Source of the DNA: Euclidia mi
Lineage: Eukaryota; Arthropoda; Insecta; Lepidoptera; Erebidae
Assembly: GCA_944739405.2 (NCBI GenBank)
Contig: OX123193.2
Span: forward strand, 12,884,519-12,948,518
Reading direction: 5' to 3'
DNA length: 64,000 nt
The notes beneath the pieces are model-generated. The model saw only the letters and a program-made list of their open reading frames with translations, did not search any database and had not been told where the DNA came from. The position numbers and the translations under genes are program-made. The number at the start of each line of letters is the position of its first letter. Positions within the stretch are counted from its first letter, which is position 1. Positions 11,645 through 22,319 of this stretch are shown piece after piece.

Positions 11645-12150
11645 TGGTTCGGCGTTACACCGAAACCGTAGGGTTCTAGGCGACTTGGAGAAGGAAATGG
11701 ACTGTATAGAGAGGATAGCGGCTCTTCGCCGCCTAGGAGATGGTTACGGGAAGGGGTGATCGAGTGGGTATAGGATATTTCAAGGATGGAGGGCACTTAC
11801 CTTATACAACCTTCTTCGTTTCCGTAGGGCAGTCTCCTGGTGGTTTCGTGATGCAGCTGCTTGTTTTCACTTCAATTCACCATTCGCGAGCGGGTTTTCC
11901 TTGGTGGAAGCGGTAATAAATCACATACAACGGTGCGGCGCGGTACGGTATCGCGGACACGTTCTCAGCGAGCGGAATGTTCTCGATTGTCACTCGCGTC
12001 CACGATAGCGGCGACGCGTCAGGCGAAAGGCAGTGCCTCTTCCAGGGAGTGGGATAGAGCGGGACGGAAATATGGTATCGCTTGCACTAGACGTGGAACG
12101 ATTGATCTTGATGCGATTAGTTGTAGATAGGAAGGTAGATGGCGCTACCA
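11645..12150 (-). repeat. 3' LTR of the defective BEL/Pao element
   Basis: 506 bp, near-identical to 16016-16521. The element side (12151-12164) is TATCCCCCCGGCCC, which on the minus strand is a G-rich tract fitting a polypurine tract. Confidence 0.9.
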
Positions 12151-12367
12151 TATCCCCCCGGCCCTAAAGGGTTGCCTTTAAAAAAAAAATAGAATTGAAC
12201 TTAGCTATGTTGGGTGTACTACCGCATAACCCCTCAATAGGCTAAGACAGCGATATGACAGTAAAATTAATCTAAATTAACTTTAGCGAAAACTACAAAC
12301 TCAATAATAGCGGAAACTACTAACTAAATACTTAAACTAAGAGGTAGGTCCAACTTCAGGCTAGATC

Positions 12368-15300
12368 TCACTGAGTTGGAAGCGGACGCGAGTTGATCAG
12401 TGCCTCGACTTGTGCAAGGACAGTTAAAGGCTCTTCGTAAGAGAGGATCTGTTGACCTATAACTTTGAAGAGATGCGTTTTAATTACTTTGACCATGCTT
12501 GCCCAACATCCACCGAAATGTGGTGATGCTGGTGGAATAAACTTCCAGTCGATATGATCTATGGAAAGTTCTTCCTGAAGACGAGTACGATAACCCGCGA
12601 CGTGATTGAAACAAGTAGCGGGAACAAGTTCAATCAATTTACTAACGCGGTTGGCGACAAAAGTCTGCCAGCGGTGAGGAGAAGAATAAATCCAAGCGAG
12701 CACTACTTTGGAGTCGGAAAATGCGTATATTTATTAATAGAGTAGTGGGGCAAAACTGTGTCTTGAACCTTGTGGTGCAACTGAGACAGCAGAAGGGCCG
12801 CGCACAACTCCAGTCTCGCAACCGAAATGGTTTTAACAGGCGAGACCTTAGACTTGGCACAAACTAACTGCACCGAGTAGTTAGAACCAATGCGGACTTG
12901 CAGATATACGACTCCGCCGCAAGCACGCTCGCTGGTGTCAGCGAAACCTATTAAGTTGATGGTACATCCATCTACCAACCCAAGATGACGCGGAATAGTA
13001 ATTTGATTGAGCGCGGTAAGCTCAATACAAACTGGCCCCAAGCGGCGACAATATGGTCAGGGGGTGTTTCACACTTTGATGGCCAAAGCTCTTTGATCAA
13101 GAGCTTGGCGTACAAAATTGTGGGAGCCACAAAACCCATTATGTCCCATAGAAGAGCCACTGTGGACAGCATAGTGCGTTTGGTGCACTTATCATCTGGT
13201 GGTGAGACGTCAAACCGAAAACTATCGCAGGATTTGTCCCAGCGTAAACCGAGAACCTTATGCGGTACAGACTTCTCAAACTCAATGTCTGGAGAAGCCT
13301 TATGAGAATCTGGTATGCGTGCGAGAACCTCCTTAGAGTTGCTTGTCCATTTGACAAGATCAATTTGGCCTCGCTTGAAAAGCTGAATAAGCTCTTCACA
13401 AAGCGAAATTGCTAGCGGAGCGGGTATGACATTATAGGCAATGTCATCTATATACAAAGCGGATGTGTAGTATAGTATAGTGTAACGTAGCGTAGCTTAG
13501 CATAGCATAGCGTAGCATAGCATGGCATAGCATAGCGTAGCATAGCGTAGCGTAGCATAGCGTAGCATAGCATAGCATAGCGTAGCATAGCGTAGCATAG
13601 CGTAGCATAGCGTAGCATAGCATAGCATAGCATAGCATAGCTAATTAGTGCTTTATCTTACACACAGTTTTAGCACCCACCTTGATCTCTTGAAGAGCAG
13701 AACAACAACAAGACGTAATACAATGAACAGTATGTAACGTAGGTACGGTACCCATAATCACATACCCAAGTACCGTCTCAATAGCGGGCGGTAAATCATA
13801 TCGCTCACTACGTACTATTTTAGTTAGTAGCAAGTGCGGAAATATTGAAGCTCCGATCAAAAGATCAATGCCTGCCGGATTCGCAAACTCCGCGTCGGCT
13901 AGCGGCAATGACTCGAGATGAGTGAGTGATGCTACGTCTACATTAGCGTTCGGCAATGCGTCCGTGATACGCTCCACGATAAGCGAAGAGATGTAAAAAT
14001 TAATATTCCTATCAAAACGCGAATGTATTTTAACATCTACGTAACCCCTGCAATGCCTTTCTGATCCGCCTATCCCTTTGACGGTTGAGTTAGTATTTTT
14101 AAAGTTATTCCATAATCCGAGGCGTTTGAAGCATTCCGATGTTATTAGATTGGTCTGAGATGCGCTATCTAGCAGACAACGTACCATGTGCGGCGACCCA
14201 TTAACATCATATACGATAACTTGCGCTGTCGCCAACAGTACGATCTTAGACGCCGTACACTGCGTTTTGGCCCTGCGCGGATCATTATAGATGCGCGAGT
14301 GCCGTCCTCGCGTGCGCGTCGCCCGCGCAATGGATGTCGTACACAACGATACTTCGCCCTCAGATGCGGAAGGCGCAGCTACCGTGTTCTGCACTTGCAA
14401 CGTACTCGTAAGTGTGTCAAGGTTAGCGGCTTTACTTGACAACCGGTTATTTTTATCGAAATGTAACAGTGTATGATGTTTTTGATTACACGAGCGACAT
14501 CTCGTTCTACTGGAACAATTACTCGTTTTATGTTTTATGCTTAAGCAATTAATGCAAGCTTTGTTATCTTTTACGCATTTAAAACGAGCGGTTGCATTCT
14601 GATTATCGAAGGCGGGACACTTGTATAAGTGGTCGTGCACTATATTACTGCACAGACACTTCTGTGAATTATTACTATTAGATTCCGAACATGTTACGTA
14701 AGATTGTGGATTAGGGACCGAGTTATTATTACTATTTCGCGATTTATTCAACCTTTGTTTGTTGCTGTTAGTGTTAGACGGGCCAGGTGAACCCGACTGC
14801 GTATTATGAAATATTCGACACTGATCTTTGATGAACGAAATAAAACTATCTACTGTAGGTATTTTATTATTGCGTTCCGTCATCTCGAATGCGCGAATTG
14901 TATCAGTGTCAAACTTTTTTAAAGCGAGTTGAAGCAACATGAAGTCGGAAAGATCTTCTCATTTTAAATTCCTAAGAGAATTAACCGCGGTTACGAAGTT
15001 ATCAATAAACAGCTGGAAATTCGAGACAGACGCGTTGCCGGACAGTTTGAGATTTAAAGCTTGGTCAAAGTATGTAGACGCTAGGACGCGCGTGTCCTGA
15101 TATCTGTCAAGTAGTGACTGAAATATGACCTGATAATTCTCAGCACTGGGTGTGACACCTGCAAATATGGACTGGGCTTTCGGTGACAGTTTACCTATTA
15201 AATAGTACAACCTGTCAGCATCTGTCAGAGAACCATTATCGTGCACTGTAGACTTAAAACTCGCACAGAATAACGGCCAATTTCGTATATCTCCGTCAAA

Positions 15301-15681
15301 CGACATAATCTCGATTGGCAGTAATCTCAGTTTGCGGGCAACGGGCTCTGCCGAACATTTACCCTCCAATCGCGATTGTATACGCTTAATAATACAATAA
15401 AGATCTTCGAATTAGGTATACGCCTGATAGTTCGGTTTTTCATCAGGATTGATAGAAAGTAATCTTGCGTTATAATCGTCTAACAACTTATGAAAATCTG
15501 TTCGAATACTATCTACAGTTATACAATAACTGAGAAATGCTTCGCTATTACTGTCAGACATAGATGCGGTTTTTGATCGTTCATAGATGTTTTGAATGCG
15601 CTCAAATAAAATATTGCGTTTTGCTTCTAAGTTTGTCATCTCTTTGTCTTCCGACACGCGTGACTTCTTTTGTTGTGACAT
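12368..15681 (-). pseudogene. BEL/Pao Gag-Pol remnant
   Basis: From 15681 downwards: a Gag start; in-frame stops near 15412 and 14956; a DUF1759-type Gag segment (14959-15369); a zinc-knuckle region with C-x2-C-type motifs (around 14470-14600); and an aspartic protease with LLDSASQTNLIT, where the usual DSG is DSA. About 245 codons of RT are then missing and replaced by a pentamer array (13466-13640). Sequence resumes at the YIDD box (near 13450), followed by RNase H pieces (12703-13041). Most of the integrase is absent: text passes from the RNase H tail to IDWKFIPPASPHFGG, which covers only the third catalytic region. It ends near 12368 without the usual C-terminal domain. Sizes are judged against the intact element at 34240-39588. 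Confidence 0.85.
13466..13640. repeat. pentanucleotide array (TAGCA/TAGCG)n
   Basis: About 35 tandem TAGCR units, with A and G alternating irregularly in the last base and a few TAGTA units at one end. It occupies the place of the missing RT segment inside the BEL/Pao pseudogene. Its open reading on the minus strand (repeated LCYAM) is a by-product of the array. Confidence 0.95.
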
Positions 15682-15989
15682 GCTTACGTAAGTATAAGCT
15701 AATGAGACCGAAACAAAATAAGAATATCTAATGTATCTATTATTTTACCTAAGTAGGCTAAGGAGGCAACACTTTAGAGCTGAGGAACTAAAAGTTGCTT
15801 GAAATATGAGATTTATAAGACAACTATGATAGTTCCAGAATTAATAATTTAATAAGTAGGTAGCTACATAAAAGTTTACCTACTGATGCGGGCGGAAATA
15901 ACCATGTGACGGTTATGTGAATATATTAGGAGTATAGCTAGGTGTTATAACTGCCTAGGTATAGCGATATAACGTATAAAAACGTAAAT

Positions 15990-16009
15990 GAATCCGGCTC
16001 GAAGGACCA
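15990..16009 (-). promoter_or_regulatory. primer-binding site, complementary to tRNA-Tyr 3' end
   Basis: On the minus strand TGGTCCTTCGAGCCGGATTC starts six bases after the 5' LTR. Its complement GAATCCGGCTCGAAGGACCA matches my recollection of the 3' end of insect tRNA-Tyr. The tRNA identity was not checked. Confidence 0.7.
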
Positions 16010-16015
16010 AAAAAA

Positions 16016-16521
16016 TGGTTCGGCGTTACACCGAAACCGTAGGGTTCTAGGCGACTTGGAGAAGGAAATGGACTGTATAGAGAGGATAGCGGTTCTTCGC
16101 CGCCTAGGAGATGGTTACGGGAAGGGGTGATCGAGTGGGTATAGGATATTTCAAGGATGGAGGGCACTTACCTTATACAACCTTCTTCGTTTCCGTAGGG
16201 CAGTCTCCTGGTTGTTTCGTGATGCAGCTGCTTGTTTTCACTTCAATTCACCATTCGCGAGCGGGTTTTCCTTGGTGGAAGCGGTAATAAATCACATACA
16301 ACGGTGCGGCGCGGTACGGTATCGCGGACACGTTCTCAGCGAGCGGAATGTTCTCGACTGTCACTCGCGTCCACGATAGCGGCGACGCGTCAGGCGAAAG
16401 GCAGTGCCTCTTCCAGGGAGTGGGATAGAGTGGGACGGAAATATGGTATCGCTCGCACTAGACGTGGAACGATTGATCTTGATGCGATTAGTTGTAGATA
16501 GGAAGGTAGATGGCGCTACCA
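16016..16521 (-). repeat. 5' LTR of the defective BEL/Pao element
   Basis: 506 bp with TG...CA ends, paired with 11645-12150. The 89-codon plus-strand open stretch in both LTRs simply reflects LTR identity. Confidence 0.9.
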
Positions 16522-16812
16522 CTATCAAAATAGCACAAAGACAGCCCTTACAGCATTTTATTTTTAGCTTTACTACTGTTTCTATAACAGTCACTTCCAA
16601 TAACTGCCTATGAAAGTTGAATCAATTTACTTTACTTTAAAAGTTGGTGTAATATTAATATTAATGTAATATTGTAATATTCACGGACTACACATTTTTA
16701 ATTTTTTTTATTTCTGCTAGTGGCAGACGAGCCAACGGCCCATCTGATGGTAAACCGTAACCGTTGTTCATGGACTTCGCTAATGTCAGGGTATACACAG
16801 CAAAGCCGCTGC

Positions 16813-19800
16813 CTACCGTGAAAGTTTTAAACCTCGTTTGAAGAAGGACAAGTCATAGTGTTTGGGAATCACCGCAGCAGGTAGTTCATTCCAGAACCTA
16901 CACGTACGTGGTAGAAAAGATCGCTGGAAGCGCACCGTACTAGATGAGAACGCTTCCAGGTAGTACGGGTGAATAATATCTGCGTCGGCGAGTGGTACGT
17001 TGGTAGAAGGGTGACCCTGGTACCAAATTAAACAATTCTTCGGAGCACTCCCCGTGAAAAAGTCGGTAAAATACGCAGAGAGAACCAAAGTCTCTCCGCT
17101 GCTCCAGCGACTCTAGTCTAGCCGTGAGATCGGGATCATCGACGATTCGAACAGCTCGTCTCTGTAGGGAGTCAAGTGGATCAAGCTGATATTTTGGCGC
17201 TCCGGCCCAGAGATGTGAGCAGTACCGCCGGACTTGCGCTTTATAAAGCATAAGTCGTTGGCTTGGTGTGAAGTACCGCTTAGCCCGGTTCAGCACTCCC
17301 AGCTTCTTGCTTGCCAATTTGGCTTTATCCTCCAAATGACTCCCAAATTGGACTTTGTTCGATATTTAGACGCCGAGGATCCCAATATTCTCGGCAATAT
17401 GCAAGGGTACTCCTTGAAACCGAGGCGCTATAACGAAAGGGTCCTTCTTCGCAGTGAACGCGCATACTTGTGTCTTAGTGGGGTTAAATTGAAGGTTCTT
17501 TTCACCCCATTTGGAGGCGCGCCCTAGAGAGTCCTCGACTTCAGACACAAGTTGCAATCGTCTTTCCTGTACCTGACTACGAGGGACATTCTGGTGGCTG
17601 GTGTACCGCGAATCACCCGTACTGTCATCTGCATAGCAATGCATGTTCTCAATTGACATCAAGTCATTGATATGCAAGATGAACAGCGTTGGGGAGAGCA
17701 CCGAGCCTTGTGGGATGCCAGCGTTGATCGACTTCATTTCGGAGCAGCTGCCGTCTGCGACGACTTTAATGCTCCGATCAGCCAGAAAGCTGGCAATCCA
17801 TTTGCAGAGTCCCTCGGGGATTCCATAAGATGGTAACTTCGATAGAAGTGCCCTGTGCCAGACCCGGTCAAACGCCTTGCCAATGTCAAGGCTAACGACT
17901 AGAGCTTCGCCACCACTCTCCAAGGCTTCTGCCCATCGGTGTGTAAGGTACACTAGAAGATCGCCAGCCAAACGACCATGACGGAAACCGTACTGGCGGT
18001 CGCTGATTAGTTGGCGATCCTCTAGGTACTGGCGGAGTTTGTTGTTGATGACTCGCTCCATTACCTTGGAGAGTTAGGACGTTACCGCTATTGGCCTGTA
18101 GTTTGACGGGTCCGATCTGTCACCCTTTTTAGGAATAGGGTGAACATGGGCTATCTTCCACGAAGATGGAACCCTGTTAGCATTATAGGAAAGACGATAT
18201 AAGCGCGTTAATACGGGGGTCAACTCAGGGGCGCACGTCTTCAGCACCACTGCTGGGATGCCGTCAGGCCCACTCGACTTGTGGATGTCCAGAAGTTTGA
18301 GCTGCCGCCTGACCGCACGTTGCGTAATGCAGATTTCAGGCAGGGAGCTCCCACACCAGGGGATGGACGGTGGTGTGGCTCCCTTGTCGTCCAAAGTCGA
18401 GTTCGAGGCAAATAGTTGGACCAAGACGTCAGCCTTGTCTTTTGCGCTATAGGCTATCAAAGGACAATGGCAGATCTCCATACATCAAAATGTCTGAAAT
18501 TAAATAATTGAAGCGCTCAGTAATAAAAAATATATCAAAAATTCGGCGTAAGTAACAGAGTCTATAAATTATTCTATTTTCACTCGGGAAAGCCGGAAAA
18601 AGAGGATATCGGTGTTTAATGTTTAGTTAAGAATGAACAATGTGGGTACGTTTGAATTATCAAAGGCATTATGTCAGATTGACATCTAAACGCAGAACTA
18701 TTCTGTAGCATCTACCTGTCACAGCCAAAGACAAAAGCAGAGCTGCACATTTTAAATCGATTTTATGTGAAATCGATATAACGTTAAAACGATGCTGTGA
18801 CGTTTTTATTTGATTTAAAAGTTGTTTTGCTACAAATGAACTGTATTATATATTTAATTATTATATTTTAAACCAAACCAACCATATAAAGGTCGATCAT
18901 ATCGATTACTTATTTAATAATCGATACGCATCAATGTCATACGTCTATTCCTGTCACACCATTGTCTATGGCAACAATCAAATAATAAAGTAAGCACCTA
19001 GTTCGTAATCAATTGGAATGCTTTTTATCATCATAAAATAATCCGGCTTTATCGAGACAAAGTGAAAATATAAAAAATATTAGAAAAAATAAACAATTTG
19101 TTTTGTTCATATGAAGTTTAAGCTCGCCACAACAAACCCAGACCTAATTCTGCCATTGTTCTTTACGCAGTAGCGGGATACTGATCTGGCAGAAGTTGCC
19201 TTGCGCAGTTTGGCGAGCGACCAGAAAGCACGACTCCCTGAGGGATATCTTCCAAGCCGCTCACCAATTCTGGCAACGTGTTCTGCCTTGGCCTCAGCAA
19301 TAGCCTTCTTGCTGGATCTAGAAGCGGCGTTGAATAACCGTTTCTTCTCCTCGACCCAAGGCCTTCGACTCTTCCTGGCCTCGTTCCAGGCCATATATGC
19401 TGATCGCTTTTGTTGCGCAGCCTCCCTTACCTAACCACAGGCGGCTGCGCCCGCCAACAGGTATGTGGACGTTTGGGATGAATAATTCCATCCCCAGGAG
19501 TACCACACTTCTGTGACGCAGTCAGCACAAGAGTCGGGGTCGTCAGAGGAGAAACAGTGCCGCTTCCATGGGAAGGACGCGAAAAATTCCCGCAGTCCAT
19601 CCCAATCTGCTGACTTATATTGTCAGACTCTGCGGGAGCCAGTCGCATTGGAGCGATCTGGTTTCGCAACGGGGCCTGTGGTGCGGACAAGGCAGTGATC
19701 TGATGACCCGAGAGGTGCATCGACCACCACCCTGTAACCGCATGGGTGCGTAGTCAGCAGTAGATCCAACAAGGAGGGTATATGGCTCACAACGTCTGGG

Positions 19801-20055
19801 ATACGGGTGGGCTGTTTCACCAGTTGTGAGAAGCCATAGGCCGACGCTATATTGTACAGGGCCCGACCCGGGAGGTCAGTGGTCCGGGATCGCAACCACT
19901 CCTTGTGGTGAGCGTTAAAATCACCAAGGACCACCACCTCCGCGGAAGGGAACTGTTCCAATATTTTATCAGTCCCCTCTTGGACGCTCTCAATTAATTG
20001 AGTTGGCCCCGACTCACTGGCATGAGACCTGTAAAGGCACGTAATAGCGGGGGTA
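16813..20055 (-). pseudogene. jockey-type LINE ORF2 remnant (endonuclease, reverse transcriptase)
   Basis: The endonuclease half (19623-20055) shows VVLGDFNAHH, a KQPTRIPD block and the SSDHCLV end. A linker lies at 19107-19394. The reverse transcriptase is split over 18074-18481 (HVHPIPKKGDRSDPSNYRPI), 17366-18061 (SLDIGKAFDRVWH, GIPQGSVLSPTLF and CYADDSTGD) and 16940-17335 (the C-terminal region with YQLDPLDSLQRRA and a CSEELFNL block). Frame changes, stops and the insertion make it inactive. Confidence 0.85.
18482..19106. other. unidentified AT-rich insertion within the LINE
   Basis: Interrupts the LINE coding text between the linker and the RT start. I could not find clean terminal repeats or a target duplication. 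It holds a short hairpin around 18755-18780 with ATCGAT-type arms. Identity unknown. Confidence 0.5.
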
Positions 20056-20158
20056 TAGTATATATGTATAGATACAAGGCATACGGCCTATATGTATTAT
20101 TATAGTTCTATTTGTCAGGTGTTTTGAAAATAAAAGATACAACTATCAATTCTTACTT

Positions 20159-21542
20159 TCATTTATTCAGGTTGTCACAAGAGTATATTTTAAAATCTAA
20201 AGTTCTGATTCTACATTTACAAAAACACTGTCCGTCATTAATTTTACTGCGCGTACAAAGCGCAGAACAGTTTTTGCTTTCGATTTTGTTGTACCGTAGG
20301 TCGGTTTTAGCGATAAATGCCCTGATTTTGTCTTCATGAGCAAATATATTGCTCATGCCTTGCAACTGCAAATTTCCTGAACCTTGCAGTTGTAGTTTCA
20401 ATTTATTTAGGTTTGTGAAAAAATTAACTAAATAAGCAAAACCAATTGTAATTTATAAGTTACGGAACTGGTCCAATAGCTCTTTGTTTTCCTAGTTACT
20501 TAAGAATATTTTTACTTCCTCTCTTAGTTCGTACAACCTCGACAGCATGTTTCCTTAGAAAAGTACTTCCGTGTGGAAAAGCAGAGTTTCGTGTTCAGAG
20601 TTCATATCAGAGCACAGTTGCTTGAAGAGACGAGTATTGAGTGCACTCTTTTTAATAAAGTTAACTACTTTTATAGCTTTTTTCATCGTCAGAGCAAAAC
20701 ATTCCGGGAGTGTTTTGGTTGCCAATGCTTGACGATGAATAACACAGTGCGTCGTGATTGCAGATGGATTATAAGCGCTGCAGGACCAGATCGGGAACTA
20801 AGCATTACAGGAGCGCCATCCATACAAACTCCCGCAAGTTTTGCCCACATAAGCCCATGTTTCTCCATATGTTGAGTTATTACATACTTAACATCTGTAC
20901 CTCGCGATGTCGTTTCAAGTTCTTTGCACAATAGTAACTCCTCTTTAAAAGTTTTACTTTCATCCAAAAATCGAACATACACAAGTAATAGGGTAGTTTC
21001 CAGGGTCAAAATAATTACATTTTATTTAGTCCGTATTTTAGATTATAAAAAATATTGGACACGTATTTTTTCTTTTTTCGATTAAATAAAAAATAACAAA
21101 GATATAGCCCATTTAAGTTACGTGTGACGTCATCTAGTGCGAAAAAATGCAGCACGCCGTGACATTATACGTAACTTTAATGAGCTATATCTTGGTAATT
21201 TTTGGTTTAATTTACAAATAAAAAAATACGTATTGCTTATTTTTGAATAATCTAAGGACGGACTTATAATTTTTTTTTGTCAACTAGCCTATTGGCAACT
21301 TGCGACACGTCAGTAGATTCATCACATTGTAATGCAAAATAAGGACTACTTTTTATCTTGTCAATAACTAGTTTTTCAATATCAGTTGACATGTTTTGAA
21401 TTCGCGACTTTACTGTGTCGTTTGAAAGTGGTATTTCACGAATTTGCCTTTGAGCTTCTTGTCCTAAAAGTTCTTCTGCAATTTTGAGCATACAAGGCTT
21501 GATTAGAGATTCGCCAATTGTGTCTGTCACACGCACACTCAC
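20159..21542 (-). pseudogene. hAT transposase fragment (ZBED5/FAM200-like group)
   Basis: Open stretches 21264-21542 and 20689-21009 carry YFALQCDESTDVSQVAN, then VRFLDESKTFKEELL and GVCMDGAPVML. Those are characteristic of hAT transposases of the group domesticated in vertebrates as ZBED5 or FAM200. Further left come remnants of an LSRLYELREEVKIFL block and a final piece (20159-20401) with EDKIRAFIAK. The N-terminal BED finger is not seen. The first two parts are separated by the MITE at about 21003-21283. Confidence 0.75.
21003..21283. mobile_element. fold-back MITE
   Basis: The whole insert is one long imperfect inverted repeat. The left half has TTTAGTCCGT, TTAGATTAT, GATATAGCCCATTTAAGTTACG; the right half has the complements CGTAACTTTAATGAGCTATATC, ATAATCTAA and ACGGACTTA. 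A short centre lies near 21135-21160. It splits the hAT transposase text at the VANLLVYVRF region. Ends are approximate. Confidence 0.8.
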
Positions 21543-22319
21543 TCACGCGCCTCGAGTCGCAAGCGGGCGTTGACGCGCTCGGGTAGTGTTGCGTTGATTC
21601 TTGTTACTTATTTATTGGCATGGCTCGCGGGCCACTTTAGATGTTGCCAAGGACCACTAGTGGTCCGCGGCCCACCGAACCACTGTTCTAAACGCTACGA
21701 TAATGTTACTTGCACTCCACAGCATGTCACGTCTCGATATAAATTACAGTCTAATTCATGTAACGCAAAACACCTCTAATGAAATACTAGAATTAATCTG
21801 TGCAGTTGGGTATAAATTACAGCAGACACTAGGTTGATAAGACATTAGTGTTTGTGGCTGCTGGCTAATAGCATGTTAGCTGAGAGCAAGCTCCTTAGAA
21901 ACAGAGATGCAGTTATACCCGACACTTGGTGTGTTACCAGTAATTAAACAGATAAGCTTTAGTGCATACCGTATTAGCTTACCGCTGTATGCTTGCTTGA
22001 CTCTGTTTAGTATGTGTTAGCTTGGATTTATGGTTCTTGATGTTGTTTGTGATAAAGTAACTACAAGTATGGTATAAGATAGATAGATAGATAGATTAAC
22101 ACTTTATTGTACACCAGTAAACATTAGGGATACAATATTTAATGTAGTAACTTAAAACTAGTTGCACAACAGGGCGGTCTTATCGCAAAATGCGATCTTT
22201 TCCAGACAACCTAGTTTGAAATACAATTAAAATGTAAGAACAATAGTGTGGGTAACACATATTATAATATAATATTCATATAAACTATATATAAATATAT
22301 TTATTAATATATACAATTG

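Larger units (their letters stand above)
11645..16521 (-). mobile_element. defective BEL/Pao LTR retrotransposon, recently inserted
   Basis: Two 506-bp LTRs (11645-12150 and 16016-16521) with TG...CA ends flank a minus-strand Gag-Pol remnant. The 5-bp target duplication CTATC is seen at 11640-11644 and 16522-16526. The LTRs differ at about 5 sites by eye (near 99% identity). The coding region nevertheless carries two in-frame stops, frame changes and large losses in the reverse transcriptase and integrase. A copy this broken probably moved using proteins from another element. Confidence 0.9.
9605..16660 (+). repeat. duplication unit copy B (interrupted by a BEL/Pao element)
   Basis: Aligns with copy A from the ATACGAAACAATTAATTTAA landmark through 11644, then resumes at 16522. 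Joining the flanks of the BEL element gives AATACACTATCAAAATAGCA, which matches copy A near 9103. It carries two open stretches, 9838-10071 (minus, 77 codons) and 10812-11006 (plus, 64 codons). Copy A retains the first at about 80% protein identity and has lost the second. The many amino-acid differences argue against either being a constrained gene. Confidence 0.8.
16690..20055 (-). mobile_element. decayed jockey-type LINE
   Basis: A 5'-truncated LINE running from within its endonuclease (20055) to a 3' untranslated end (16690-16810) with an A-rich tail. The 3' region has GCCCATCTGATGGTAAACCG, common at the ends of lepidopteran LINEs. An AT-rich insertion of about 620 bp (18482-19106) interrupts it. 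Confidence 0.85.
20100..21690 (-). mobile_element. decayed hAT-type DNA transposon
   Basis: The right end reads GGCCCACCGAACCACTG, the complement of a CAGTGGTTC-type hAT terminus, ending about 21688. The opposite terminus was not found near 20100, so the copy is probably truncated. Transposase remnants fill 20159-21542, and a fold-back MITE sits inside. Confidence 0.75.

Noticed and set aside
11861..12130. 89-codon frame repeated at 16232-16501
   Set aside because: It lies inside both LTRs of the BEL/Pao element; its preservation only reflects LTR identity.
13444..13638. Cys/Tyr-rich repeat protein (LCYAM repeats)
   Set aside because: It is translation of the TAGCR pentamer array.
13466..13640. 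CRISPR-like array
   Set aside because: Uniform 5-bp tandem units with no spacers, in an animal genome.
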